Shown: positions 55,432 through 63,900 of the stretch, piece after piece
Position numbering within the stretch: position 1 is the first letter of the stretch
Layout of the letters: the number at the start of each line of letters is the position of its first letter
NCBI RefSeq assembly: GCF_011516735.1
Contig: NZ_WOSX01000014.1
Location: forward strand, 24,079-88,078
Source: Acetobacter fallax
GTDB taxonomy: Bacteria; Pseudomonadota; Alphaproteobacteria; Acetobacterales; Acetobacteraceae
Direction of reading: 5' to 3'
DNA length: 64,000 nt
Notes under the pieces: generated by a model
What the model saw: the letters and a program-made list of their open reading frames with translations, nothing else
Databases searched by the model: none
What the model was told of the DNA's origin: nothing
Translations under genes and position numbers: made by a program

Positions 55432-55501
55432 CCAAGCTTAACCCCGTTCGGCGTCGTAACAGCTTAACAGGCTGTCATCCAACCGCGCCGGACAGAGGTC
55501 G

Positions 55502-57166
55502 ATGCCTGTAAAAACCCGTTTTCTACTTCTTTCTGTCACCATGCTGACGAGCATCCCTCTCTTCAGTGTGTCTCCTGCGAGCGCTTCCACCACTGACGCG
55601 GAAGTTGTTGAACTTCGTCGTGAAATGGCTGAGATGCGTCATGAAATGACCATGATGCGCACGGAGCTGCATAAACAGCCGCATCAGAAGGTCGTCGGGG
55701 GACGCCATGCCGTCACATCGGCCACGCCTGTCGAGCCGAACTACAGCGGCAGGCCGGATGCCGGCATTCAGTTCGGACAGCCTACACGGACCGCGACGTA
55801 TCATGCTTCCGGTGACGGACGTCCCGTCTCGGATCGTGGCATCGTCAGCTCATGGCAGGATTTCCAGCATTCCTCCAGAGACAGCGAGGAAGTTCATGTC
55901 GGCGGCATGCGGATCGGCTTCCCCAACGGTCGCCCGACGATCCAGTCCGAAGACGGCAAATATGCCTTTTCGATCGGTCTCGCCTTCCATGAGGATTTCG
56001 GCGGGTTTATCGGTGTCGCGCCACGGGGTAGTGAACAGAAGGGGAAATTCAATTCCTTCACTTCCAATGCCCGTCGCCTGCGTGTGCCGCTGACGTGGCG
56101 CTACAAAAACTGGGTTGCAAACGTCACACCTGACTTTGCGGGCAGCAACAATGACGGTGTGGTCGGGCTCTATGAAGCCAACCTCAACTATGCCGGTCTG
56201 AAAAACACGATTCTGACGGTCGGCTATTTCCAGCCGCGCGTGACGGAAGAAGACTCCGAGAGTTCCAACGACTTCGAAATGATGGAACGTCCGGGTATCA
56301 CCGATATCGCACGCAGCATCGCCGCTGGCGACGCCAGGTTCTCAATCGGCGGCCTGCACTACGAAAAACGCTGGTGGGTTGCTGCTTACTTCACCGGGCA
56401 GCAGTTCGGTGGCCGGAACGCCAGCGGCTATTACGGTGGTGACGGCAATGTCGGTGACAGCCAGACCGGCGCAACATTCCGGGCCGCAGGGCGTCCGGTC
56501 GCGACCAAAAACTGGGATCTGCATCTCGGTGTATCAGCTTTGTCAGCTATCAGGCCAAGTGACGGCACAGGTGGTCGCACGTTCAAGCTGAGCCAGCGTC
56601 CGGAAGTTAATCTCGGAGAGGACAGCCTGCTCTCTACAGGCACCATTACAAACGTCGCGAATGTGTGGGCAGCGGGGCCGGAAGCCGGTCTTCGCTGGAG
56701 AAACCTGCTGCTTAAGGGCGAATACTACCACATTGGTGTTGATCGCTCCCGTCAGAACGGCGGCGCCTCCATGCCGTCGCTCGGCTTCCAGGGCTGGTAT
56801 GCTGCTGCGAACTACACCCTGTTCGGCAAAGCCCGTGCCTATAACATCAAAGAGGGCGCGTTTTCCGCACCTGGCGTGCCTGAGTCCGAGGAATTCAACC
56901 CGGCAACAGGGCACTGGGGAGCGCTTGAAGTGTCCGGGCGTTACAGCGTCTCAGATCTTAACAGTCATCCTGACAGCCCGAATGGTCTTCGTGGTGGCCA
57001 GCAGACAGTCTGGTCCGGCGGTCTGAACTGGTATCCGAACCGGCATTTCCGCGTAATGGTGGACTTCAACCACTTCATTGTCAGCCGCAACAGCAACGAT
57101 GGCTCTGTCGATATCTTCGGAAGAAACGGAAACTCTCTTGCTGCCCGCGTCCAGGCAACATTCTGA
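55502..57166 (+). CDS. OprP/OprO-type phosphate-selective porin
   Basis: A 554-residue outer-membrane beta barrel. Signal peptide to about residue 27 (ASAS), then a short coiled-coil (VVELRREMAEMRHEMTMMRTELHK) that likely trimerises in the periplasm as in other porins, a Gln/Thr linker, and the OprP-like barrel (about 140-554) with alternating aromatic strands and a C-terminal Phe (VQATF). Expected to admit phosphate or polyphosphate. The preceding Pho box supports phosphate-starvation control. A hairpin with 13 base pairs follows the stop. Confidence 0.9.
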   Translation: MPVKTRFLLLSVTMLTSIPLFSVSPASASTTDAEVVELRREMAEMRHEMTMMRTELHKQPHQKVVGGRHAVTSATPVEPNYSGRPDAGIQFGQPTRTATYHASGDGRPVSDRGIVSSWQDFQHSSRDSEEVHVGGMRIGFPNGRPTIQSEDGKYAFSIGLAFHEDFGGFIGVAPRGSEQKGKFNSFTSNARRLRVPLTWRYKNWVANVTPDFAGSNNDGVVGLYEANLNYAGLKNTILTVGYFQPRVTEEDSESSNDFEMMERPGITDIARSIAAGDARFSIGGLHYEKRWWVAAYFTGQQFGGRNASGYYGGDGNVGDSQTGATFRAAGRPVATKNWDLHLGVSALSAIRPSDGTGGRTFKLSQRPEVNLGEDSLLSTGTITNVANVWAAGPEAGLRWRNLLLKGEYYHIGVDRSRQNGGASMPSLGFQGWYAAANYTLFGKARAYNIKEGAFSAPGVPESEEFNPATGHWGALEVSGRYSVSDLNSHPDSPNGLRGGQQTVWSGGLNWYPNRHFRVMVDFNHFIVSRNSNDGSVDIFGRNGNSLAARVQATF

Positions 57167-57199
57167 GGAAACAGGTTACTACTTACTTCGGAAGTTGAT

Positions 57200-57233
57200 T
57201 TTCGGGAAATTTAAGCGACGAAATTTCCCGAAA
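57200..57233. terminator. Long hairpin downstream of the porin gene
   Basis: TTTCGGGAAATTT (57200-57212) pairs perfectly with AAATTTCCCGAAA (57221-57233) over an eight-base loop; symmetric, so it can act on either strand between the convergent porin and bfd genes. Confidence 0.7.
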
Positions 57234-57241
57234 CAGACCAG

Positions 57242-57273
57242 ACAGCGCTCCGGGGCACCGCGAGCGCTGTTTT
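57242..57273 (+). terminator. Second terminator between porin and bfd
   Basis: ACAGCGCTC (57242-57250) and GAGCGCTGT (57262-57270) form a nine-pair stem followed by a T4 run on the plus strand: an intrinsic terminator for the porin transcript. Confidence 0.75.
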
Positions 57274-57276
57274 CCG

Positions 57277-57516
57277 TCAGGCTACAGCCTGCATCGTTCC
57301 CCTGTCCGACATCTCGCCAACATTCCGCAGAGCGGCAGTGAGTGCTTTCTGGTCCCGCAACGCCTGGCGGAGCATGCAGACAACGCCCGGCACGCAGTTA
57401 CCGCACTTTGCCCGGCACTTCTTAGCAGCATAAACTTCCTGCGGGCGCGTCGCCCCTGCGTCGACCGCAGCGTGAATATCTTTATCCGTCAAACCGTTAC
57501 AGGAGCAGATGAACAT
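57277..57516 (-). CDS. bfd: Bacterioferritin-associated ferredoxin (BFD-like [2Fe-2S] protein)
   Basis: A 79-residue protein with the BFD fold: MFICSCNGLTDKDIHAAVDAGA and KCGNCVPGVV, giving the four cluster cysteines C4, C6 and the C38-x2-C41 pair. It donates electrons for iron release from bacterioferritin. AGAGG is seven bases upstream of the ATG. Usually induced by iron limitation; no Fur site could be assigned. The bacterioferritin gene is not adjacent. Convergent with the porin gene. Confidence 0.9.
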   Translation of the reverse strand: MFICSCNGLTDKDIHAAVDAGATRPQEVYAAKKCRAKCGNCVPGVVCMLRQALRDQKALTAALRNVGEMSDRGTMQAVA

Positions 57517-57734
57517 CCGAACGCCTCTTGCCTACTCAGGACGCGCCAAAGAACCATAAATGCGAACGCTTCGCAATACTATTCTCAACACGATGCTGTC
57601 AGGTGACAGAAGGCAACCCTCGGAATTCTGTCCTCAGAGCCACGAAAGCGGCAGATTTGCATCCGGTTTTTTCTGATAGTGAGTGGATTGAAAGAAGGTC
57701 TGCGACCTTGCATGTGAGATCTCAGAGCATGGAA

Positions 57735-57847
57735 GCGCGCCCACAGGCACTGAGTTAAAGCCGACAGTGAAGTGGACTCTGGCTGAACCCGAAAGGAGTC
57801 GCGGCCCCCTTCACTCCTGTCTGTTTTGGACAAATAAGCGGGTTTGC
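57735..57847 (+). repeat. Partial intergenic repeat modules
   Basis: GCGCCCACAGGCACTGAGTTAAAG (as at 11228-11248), TGGCTGAACCCGAAAGGAGTCGCGGCCCCCTTCACTCC and a GTTTGCAAAGG end next to copy 6. Degenerate, no arms, no gene. Confidence 0.55.
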
Positions 57848-58075
57848 AAAGGCTCTGTTGTCATTAAGTGTTGGCTTCTTCCCAGGGCTTTGCCCTGGAA
57901 CCCGTCAAAGGTCGCAGCCCTTTGGAAACCATTTTATTATTCATCAATCAGGGTGCAGGGGCCGTCGTGCGCAGCACGCCTTCGCGTGACGGTCCCTGCC
58001 GGGTTCGGGCAGAGCCTGGATTCTGCTAACCATTTGAAAAATCACAGATCAACACTTAATGACAACAGAGCCTTT
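57848..58075 (-). repeat. Palindromic MITE-like intergenic element, copy 6
   Basis: A 228-base reverse copy with almost perfect 26-base arms (57848-57873 and 58050-58075; AAAGGCTCTGTTGTCATTAA left, its complement right). The central hairpin carries the GTCGTGCGCAGCACGCCTTC extension shared with copies 4 and 7. Copy 7 is nearly identical along its full length. Confidence 0.85.
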
Positions 58076-58441
58076 CCAAAGGTCTGCGACCTTTGGCGCG
58101 TTCCAGGGCAAAGCCCTGAGAAGGTGCCGGCACCTGACACGCGAACAGAGCTTTTACAAAGGCGCGCCTTCGCCGGAAAACGGAGCAAAACCCCGCTTTG
58201 GGCTACGTCACAGCGGTTTAACTCAATGCCTGGGTTGCACTGCACTGCCCTGATCGTTCTGTGAACATCTGAATGCGTGACTACTGCCTCACTGTTATCC
58301 ACAGGCGTCACATGCGGTCCTGGCAGCTCGTCGGCAGCCACATTTTTTCAGAAAAAACGACGCATCCCGTCCACCGGGCAGCGTCGCCAGTTCAGGCAAT
58401 GGTCAGAGCAGAATCCTGATCATTGCGAAAATGCTTCAGTC
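58076..58441 (+). repeat. Partial repeat (58076-58210) and plain intergenic DNA
   Basis: CCAAAGGTCTGCGACCTTTGG, CAGGGCAAAGCCCTG and AAAGGCGCGCCTTCGCC continue the repeat block to about 58210 without terminal arms. From 58211 to 58441 no repeat or gene is recognised; this stretch contains the 3' region of the minus-strand DUF2076 gene. Confidence 0.5.
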
Positions 58442-59209
58442 TTAGAACGACTGGTCATCGCCGCCACCGCCCCAGTCGTCACCGCCGCCGCCCCAGTCAC
58501 CACCTGAGCCACCGCCGGCGTCGAAGCCCGGATCAACTGCCGTGCCCTGACCTGCGAACGGGTCCGACGACGCGGACGGATCGGTGCCGTAATTGTTGTT
58601 GATAATAGTTTCGCCTGGCGCACCCGTGCCCCAGCCGCCAGCGTCGGCTCCACCGTGATGGCCACTGAAGAGATCGGTCAGTGCATTGGCCGCCATCATG
58701 CCGCCCGCGACGCCGGCCGCTGTAGTGAGCGCTGAGCCAAGGAAACCAGTGCCGCGCTGCTGAAACATGCCGGGCTGGAAGCCAGGAGGCATTGGCTGCA
58801 TCTGTGGCGGCTGTGCGTAGCCCTGCTGTCCGCCCCAGCCCGGAGGGGGGGCGTTCTGGGGGCGCTGCTGCTGACCACCACCAAAAAGGCCGCCGAGAAA
58901 GCCGCCACCGGCAGGTTTCTGCTGCGACTGCTGCTGGAGCGCCTGCTGGGCCTGCTGAAGCTGGAACTGAAGTTCACGGATGCGGTTCTGCGCCTCAACC
59001 AGACCAGCTTCCTGGACCACGGCCATCTGGGTGATCCGATAACGGGCTTCCGGGTATTTCTGGAAGTTTTCGGCGATGAACTGGTCTGCCTGCGGGTCGA
59101 CTGGCGGCAGAGACGGGCTTGTGGCTGGCACGCTGCCGAAACCGGACTGAGGCGCGCCGCCAACCCGGGCGATGAATTTGGCGATCAGATCGCGTTCTTC
59201 GTTGGTCAT
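58442..59209 (-). CDS. DUF2076 family protein
   Basis: A 255-residue protein with the DUF2076 pattern: N-terminal MTNEERDLIAKFIARV and PVDPQADQFIAENFQKYPEARYRITQMAVVQEAGLVEAQNRI, a Gln-rich coiled coil (LQFQLQQAQQALQQQSQQ, about 80-97), a Gly-rich region (GGGFLGGLFGGGQQ), a short hydrophobic helix (GFLGSALTTAAGVAGGMMAANAL, about 153-175) and an Asp/Gly-rich tail ending GGGGDDQSF. Function unknown; possibly a periplasmic or membrane-associated assembly protein. Low-complexity parts make the length variable between relatives. Confidence 0.82.
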   Translation of the reverse strand: MTNEERDLIAKFIARVGGAPQSGFGSVPATSPSLPPVDPQADQFIAENFQKYPEARYRITQMAVVQEAGLVEAQNRIRELQFQLQQAQQALQQQSQQKPAGGGFLGGLFGGGQQQRPQNAPPPGWGGQQGYAQPPQMQPMPPGFQPGMFQQRGTGFLGSALTTAAGVAGGMMAANALTDLFSGHHGGADAGGWGTGAPGETIINNNYGTDPSASSDPFAGQGTAVDPGFDAGGGSGGDWGGGGDDWGGGGDDQSF

Positions 59210-59318
59210 CCTGCTTAACCCCTCAAGGCCGTGAAAAATCAGCTCACATCATAGTGTGGGGACAAGTGATGCAAATCGCAAGGCTGCCCCATATTGCCCG
59301 GCTATCGCCGGGACAGGC

Positions 59319-59813
59319 CTATTTTCTGTCGTGTCCGTAGAGAACGGTGATCTGCGCGGAGGCCAGGTGATGCTGGTTCAGCATGAAACCGATCATAGCG
59401 GGTGTTGCTTCCGCCGGGACATCGAGTTTCGGCACATCAAGAGCTGTCACCGTCAGGATGTAACGGTGTACGCGTCCGGGTGGCGGAGCTGCGCCACCGT
59501 AACCGGGGACGCCGAAATCGGTGCGGAGTTGCAGGGCGCCCTCGGGGAGGCCGCCTTTACCCGATCCGGCGCCTTCAGGCAGGGCAGTTATGCCTGCCGG
59601 GATGTTGATGACGACCCAGTGCCACCAGCCGGAGCCGGTCGGGGCATCGGGGTCATAGAGCGTGACGACGAAGCTCTTTGTCCCGGCGGGTGCGTCTTTC
59701 CACGCCAGAGGAGGAGACAGATTGCCGCCTGTCTCGCCCATACCGGAATAAACCTGCGCCTGCGGCATGGTCGCGCCATTGACGAAGGCTGTGCTGGTCA
59801 GGGTGAACGCCAT
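59319..59813 (-). CDS. YbhB/YbcL family (PEBP-like) protein
   Basis: A 164-residue phosphatidylethanolamine-binding-protein fold. Family motifs: NLSPPLAWKDAPAGTKSFVVTLYDPDAPTGSGWWHWVVINIPAG, and YGGAAPPPGRVHRYILTVTALD, with the conserved DPDAP and PPPG-H-RY binding-site residues. AAGGAA precedes the ATG. Biological role in bacteria unclear. Stands alone between DUF2076 and a small gene. Confidence 0.92.
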   Translation of the reverse strand: MAFTLTSTAFVNGATMPQAQVYSGMGETGGNLSPPLAWKDAPAGTKSFVVTLYDPDAPTGSGWWHWVVINIPAGITALPEGAGSGKGGLPEGALQLRTDFGVPGYGGAAPPPGRVHRYILTVTALDVPKLDVPAEATPAMIGFMLNQHHLASAQITVLYGHDRK

Positions 59814-59872
59814 GGCACTCTGTTCCTTTCTCTTTCGTGGAAGTGCGCTCCTGCGTGAAACGCGGTCCGTAC

Positions 59873-60091
59873 TTACCAGTTCAGGCTGATGAGCCAGAAT
59901 TCCTCGGAGGTGAGGGTGACGCCATCATTTGATGGCGATTCGGCGGCAGCGCTGGCCAGAGCGGCGATGCGCTCGACCATGATCATCTTGCGCTGGTGCG
60001 CTTCTGAAGATTCACTGGCTGATTTCAGCACGTCAAGCGAGGTTTTGGCTGCTTTTGCGACGCGCGCGGCGTCGAGCAGGGCATAGGACAT
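59873..60091 (-). CDS. Small helical protein of unknown function
   Basis: Start chosen at the ATG 60091 with AAGGAA in the spacer, giving 72 residues (MSYALLDAARVAKAAKTSLDVL...). An all-alpha amphipathic N-terminal half with regular Lys/Glu spacing is followed by LTSEEFWLISLNW. No signal peptide, no cysteine, no known family. A longer frame reaching 60358 would begin in noncoding-like sequence without a ribosome binding site. Same strand as the PEBP gene, 60 bases upstream of it. Confidence 0.6.
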   Translation of the reverse strand: MSYALLDAARVAKAAKTSLDVLKSASESSEAHQRKMIMVERIAALASAAAESPSNDGVTLTSEEFWLISLNW

Positions 60092-60573
60092 AGAGTTTCC
60101 TTTTTTACGATCCGGAATAGTCCGTCTGCCGGAGAAAATGGCCCTGTGCGCCGGGAGGTTCAACCCCGGAAAGGGAATTGCGGGTCGGCGTGCCTGGCTG
60201 GGAAAAGGGTTGCCTCGAGAGCTGTTGTGAGGTGTGCTTCCCCTGAACTGGTATGTTTTTCTGGCGAAATACCCGAGATGGGCTTCCTGATGGGAAATTG
60301 TATGAAACAGGAGCCGCTGCCTGTGATTTGAGACCAGGGCTTTTTTGTCACCGGGCATTGAAAGGACTGGGCAACATGGTGAAAGGTGAGGGGATGAAAC
60401 TGCTCTGCCTGTTTGCGTGGATCAGGTTACCGGATTCTCTGTGGGTATCGCATAAACGGACATTATGAAAATCATAATATCGAAATCCATCTGATGATCA
60501 CTTATCAAAAAAAATTATTCATGTATTAATACAAGAAATATTGATTCTGTATTGTTGCATGGGAGAAGTTGCA
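60092..60573 (+). other. Noncoding interval before glf
   Basis: About 480 bases without a convincing gene. The final 110 bases (60465-60573) are AT-rich and likely contain the glf promoter; GGGAGAAG is at 60561-60568. Confidence 0.5.
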
Positions 60574-61725
60574 ATGTCTTTTTGCGTCGTGGGGGCCGGC
60601 TTCAGCGGAGCCATTATCGCTCGTCATCTCGCTGAACGCGGGCACAAAGTGACGCTTCTGGATGAGCGTCCGCATCTTGGTGGCAACTGTCACACTGAAC
60701 GTGATGCGGAAACCGGCGTGATGGTACACCGCTATGGCCCTCACATTTTTCACACTGCTGATCAGCACGCCTGGGACTACGTCAGACGCTTCGGAACATT
60801 TCAGCCCTATGTCAATCGCGTCAAGGCCATCTCAGGCGGGCGCGTCTACACACTCCCGGTCAATCTGCTCACTATCAACCAGTTTTTCGGTACCACCATG
60901 GGGCCGAAAGAAGCCCGGGCCTTCATCGATTCAAAAGCTGATAAATCCATCACTGACCCCCGCTCCTTTGAGGAACAGGCGCTCAGCATGATCGGTCCGG
61001 AACTCTATCGTGCCTTCTTCTATGGCTACACGCGCAAGCAGTGGGGGCTGGAGCCGACGGAACTTCCCGCTTCTATCCTCAAGCGTCTGCCTTTGCGTTT
61101 CAATTACGATGACAATTATTTTAGCCATCCGTACCAGGGGATGCCGGAGGAAGGCTACACCTCTGTCATCCGGAAAATTCTGGACGTAGATGGTATTGAT
61201 CTCCGTCTGTCCTGCCCCTTCGAGAGTGTTGAAGAGAAGTTCACACATACTTTTTATACAGGCCCGATCGATCGCTACTTCAGGTTCAGGCTCGGCCGAC
61301 TTGGCTACAGGACACTCGACTTCGAGCGGTTCACTGACGATGGAGACCATCAGGGAACAGCAGTCATCAACTACTGTGACGAGCAGATTCCGTTCACCCG
61401 CATATCCGAACATAAGCATTTCGCGCCATGGGAACAGGACAGGTTCTCAAAGACGGTCTGTTTCCGTGAATACAGCCGTCTGGCAGGTGAAAATGACATA
61501 CCTTATTATCCGATCCGTCTTGTGAGCGAAAAACGTATGCTCGACAGCTATATTGCACTTGCACGCGAACAGAAGGGTGTTTCCTTTCTTGGGCGCCTGG
61601 GCACCTATCGGTATCTTGACATGGACGTGACCATCAGCGAGGCGCTGGCGGCCTGCAATAAAATCGACAGTGCTCTCCAGGCTTCCATACCGGAATTGCC
61701 GTCTTTCTTTGTCGATCCGGGCTGA
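60574..61725 (+). CDS. glf: UDP-galactopyranose mutase
   Basis: FAD enzyme converting UDP-galactopyranose to UDP-galactofuranose, the donor of Galf in surface glycans. Start chosen at ATG 60574 (GGAGAAG about six bases upstream), giving 383 residues; an upstream in-frame start at 60541 lacks support. The Rossmann motif VVGAGFSGAIIARHLA (4-19), LDERPHLGGNCH, YGPHIFHT, GYTRKQWGLEP and the C-terminal YPIRLVSEKRM are family hallmarks. A glycosyltransferase gene lies 127 bases downstream in the same direction and may use the product. Confidence 0.96.
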   Translation: MSFCVVGAGFSGAIIARHLAERGHKVTLLDERPHLGGNCHTERDAETGVMVHRYGPHIFHTADQHAWDYVRRFGTFQPYVNRVKAISGGRVYTLPVNLLTINQFFGTTMGPKEARAFIDSKADKSITDPRSFEEQALSMIGPELYRAFFYGYTRKQWGLEPTELPASILKRLPLRFNYDDNYFSHPYQGMPEEGYTSVIRKILDVDGIDLRLSCPFESVEEKFTHTFYTGPIDRYFRFRLGRLGYRTLDFERFTDDGDHQGTAVINYCDEQIPFTRISEHKHFAPWEQDRFSKTVCFREYSRLAGENDIPYYPIRLVSEKRMLDSYIALAREQKGVSFLGRLGTYRYLDMDVTISEALAACNKIDSALQASIPELPSFFVDPG

Positions 61726-61852
61726 ACGTTTCACCCGCAGCCTGGGTGGGCGAAAATCATCCAGCTCTGCTGATTCGGATTTCGGGATCTGTCTGAAAAT
61801 TTCCTGAAGTCCGGCACCGGGCTGTTTCGATATAAAATTACTTTGGTATGAG

Positions 61853-62932
61853 GTGGTGATGATCAACGTATTTGTCCAGTTGAGTTACGGTTATGGTGCT
61901 AGGAACTGGAATGAAAAATTTCGCAATGGAAAAATTCTTGGAACTAACGAACCCTATGCTTATGGATATTACCGTGGAGCATCTGATAATATCAAAGTTA
62001 CATATTCAGAAGACATCGCTAAAGAAAATTTATTTGAAAAATCAGTCCGGTACATAGCAAGACTTATTTTGGGCTTCGATTTTATACAGGTATGGCGAAA
62101 CCGAAAACAGATCACATCCGGAACTGATGTGGTTTGGACCTATAACGAATCCCAGACTCTGGGTGTCATGCTGCTAAAGAAACTGTTGCATCTGAACCGG
62201 ATCAAAGTCATCGGGCAAAGCGTATGGCTGATTGACAAATGGCCCCATAACAGGCTTCGGCAAAAATTTTATCGGTGGTTGCTGAAGGATGTTGATGTAC
62301 TGACGTTCAACAGCAAGATTAACTCAGACATCGCACGGAGGATGTTTCCGGGTAATCGCGTGGAATTCACAAAATTTGGAATCCGCTGTGACGAAATGGT
62401 CCCCTATGTCGCAAAAGATGTCGGAAATATCATTGCTGTAGGCAATGACCGCAGTCGGGACTGGACGACACTGGCCGGTTGCGCATCCCAAATGATGAAT
62501 ACAAAATTTCTTCTGGCGACACAGAATGCATCCGCGATTGCGATCGCGAGCAAACACGTGAATATGGAAATCGCCGGACTCAAAACAAATGATGATATGG
62601 CTGCTTTTTACGCGAAAGCTATTCTTATCATTGTGCCTTTAAAGCGAAATAACTACGTGAGCGGCCTGACGGTCGTAGAAGAAGCCGGCGTGATGGGAGT
62701 GCCCTGTATTGTGACAGATACCGGAGGTCTCAGAGATTATTTCGCGGATGATATGGTTTATTTTGTTCCGCCGGATGATCCTGAAGCTTTGACCAAAGCT
62801 GTACAGGATCTCCTGCAGGACAAAGAAAGACGTGGAAAAATGGTAAAGAATATGCAGGACTATATGCGTAGCTCTCTGAATAGTGAGACTTACGTTGACG
62901 AATATGTTAGAATTACTCATCAACTTGTGTAA
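61853..62932 (+). CDS. GT4-like glycosyltransferase, AT-rich, probably acquired
   Basis: A 359-residue enzyme of the GT-B fold. The N-terminal domain contains DVVWTYNESQTLGVMLLKK and VIGQSVWLIDKWPH; the C-terminal nucleotide-binding domain has FTKFGIRCDEMVP, IIAVGNDRSRDWTTL, and SGLTVVEEAGVMGVPCIVTDTGGLRDYF (the E-x7-E donor motif). The donor could be UDP-Galf given the adjacent glf, an inference. The base composition is far lower in GC than the neighbours (14 of 60 bases at 61981-62040), suggesting horizontal transfer. Start may be GTG 61853, GTG 61856 or ATG 61859. Confidence 0.85.
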   Translation: MVMINVFVQLSYGYGARNWNEKFRNGKILGTNEPYAYGYYRGASDNIKVTYSEDIAKENLFEKSVRYIARLILGFDFIQVWRNRKQITSGTDVVWTYNESQTLGVMLLKKLLHLNRIKVIGQSVWLIDKWPHNRLRQKFYRWLLKDVDVLTFNSKINSDIARRMFPGNRVEFTKFGIRCDEMVPYVAKDVGNIIAVGNDRSRDWTTLAGCASQMMNTKFLLATQNASAIAIASKHVNMEIAGLKTNDDMAAFYAKAILIIVPLKRNNYVSGLTVVEEAGVMGVPCIVTDTGGLRDYFADDMVYFVPPDDPEALTKAVQDLLQDKERRGKMVKNMQDYMRSSLNSETYVDEYVRITHQLV

Positions 62933-63259
62933 TTTTCCGTAATTGCAATGCTGATGTTTCCTGGCGGAAAGGCTGGTGCATAAGCCGGTTTCGCCAGAGG
63001 TCTCTGCGTCAAAGCCATGCGAGGAATCGCGACAACAGCGCTTCGGGACCGTTTGCGAATTATAAGGCCGGGGCAGATTAATCTCCGGGCCTGCAGATAT
63101 GCTTTGAAACCGTCCTGAAGTCAGCCTTCTTTGATTGGAAGCATAATAATACCAGCGGCTGTGAAGATTGACCTGTGGATGAGAGTATCCGGGCTCAAGC
63201 CCGGACCCGGAAGGGATCGCAGGCCCCTGCGCCCCGATCTGTTCAATAAAATGGGTTTC
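62933..63259 (+). repeat. Intergenic interval, repeat modules from about 63140
   Basis: No gene. From about 63147 it contains AATACCAGCGGCTGTGAAGATTGACCTGTGGATGAGAGTATCCGGGCTCAAGCCCGGACCCGGAAGGGATCGCAGGCCCC, the module that also appears at 15517 and 43160. Confidence 0.55.
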
Positions 63260-63487
63260 AAAGGCTCTGTTGTCGTTAAGTGTTGGCTTCTTCCCAGGGC
63301 TTTGCCCTGGAACCCACCAAAGGTCACAGACCTTTGGAAACCATTTTATTATTCATCAATAGGGGTGCAGGGGCCGTCGTGCGCAGCACGCCTTCGCGTG
63401 ACGGTCCCTGCCGGGTTCGGGCAGAGCCCGGATTCTTCTAACCATTTGAAAAATCACAGATTAACACGCAACGACAACAGAGCCTTT
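63260..63487 (-). repeat. Palindromic MITE-like intergenic element, copy 7
   Basis: A 228-base reverse copy almost identical to copy 6, with arms 63260-63285 and 63462-63487 (the right arm reads TAACACGCAACGACAACAGA, slightly diverged). Shares the GTCGTGCGCAGCACGCC central extension. Confidence 0.84.
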
Positions 63488-63834
63488 ACAAAAGCAAGCC
63501 TTTGCCGGGTTCCAGGGCAGAGCACTGTCAGTCCTGCACCTCCCGGCCTCACACAGGTCAAAGGCCAGACCCTCGGAATCTGACGCATTGTAGTTTGTGG
63601 CGACGCCGGGGCAGTTTCAGCAGCCTCTATGGCATTGAAGTTCATTTCATACGATTTTCTGTGCCAGTCACGAGGAAAAGAACCATCAATATTCTGGAAA
63701 ACACTCACCATCAAACGATGCGACTAAACATCTAATTTATAATCGATGATACTCCGGAGGCATGGTCTGTTTTATTAATCCGTGTATCCTGTGCAGATAT
63801 CAAACGAGCGTAAAACAATCTGGGGTTGCAATCC
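63488..63834 (+). other. Intergenic DNA with a repeat tail
   Basis: 63488-63570 repeats the CCTTTGCCGGGTTCCAGGGCAGAGC...CACACAGGTCAAAGGCCAGAC segment seen at 23690-23765 and 43265-43350. From 63571 to 63834 no gene is supported; the minus-strand 76-codon frame at 63732-63962 has no ribosome binding site or family match. Confidence 0.5.
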
Positions 63835-63900
63835 GTGAGCAAAACAATACTGATCACCTTCGCCGGACGCGAAAGCAGGATGGAGCTTTTAAGAGCCTGA
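63835..63900 (+). pseudogene. Truncated start of a glycosyltransferase-like gene
   Basis: A GTG at 63835 opens SKTILITFAGRESRMELLRA and then stops at 63898. The TFAGRxxRMxLL pattern resembles the N-terminus of a family of acetic acid bacterial glycan-related proteins, from memory. Downstream frames to the window end are also interrupted. A decayed gene is more likely than a peptide; the right edge of the window prevents a firm call. Confidence 0.3.
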
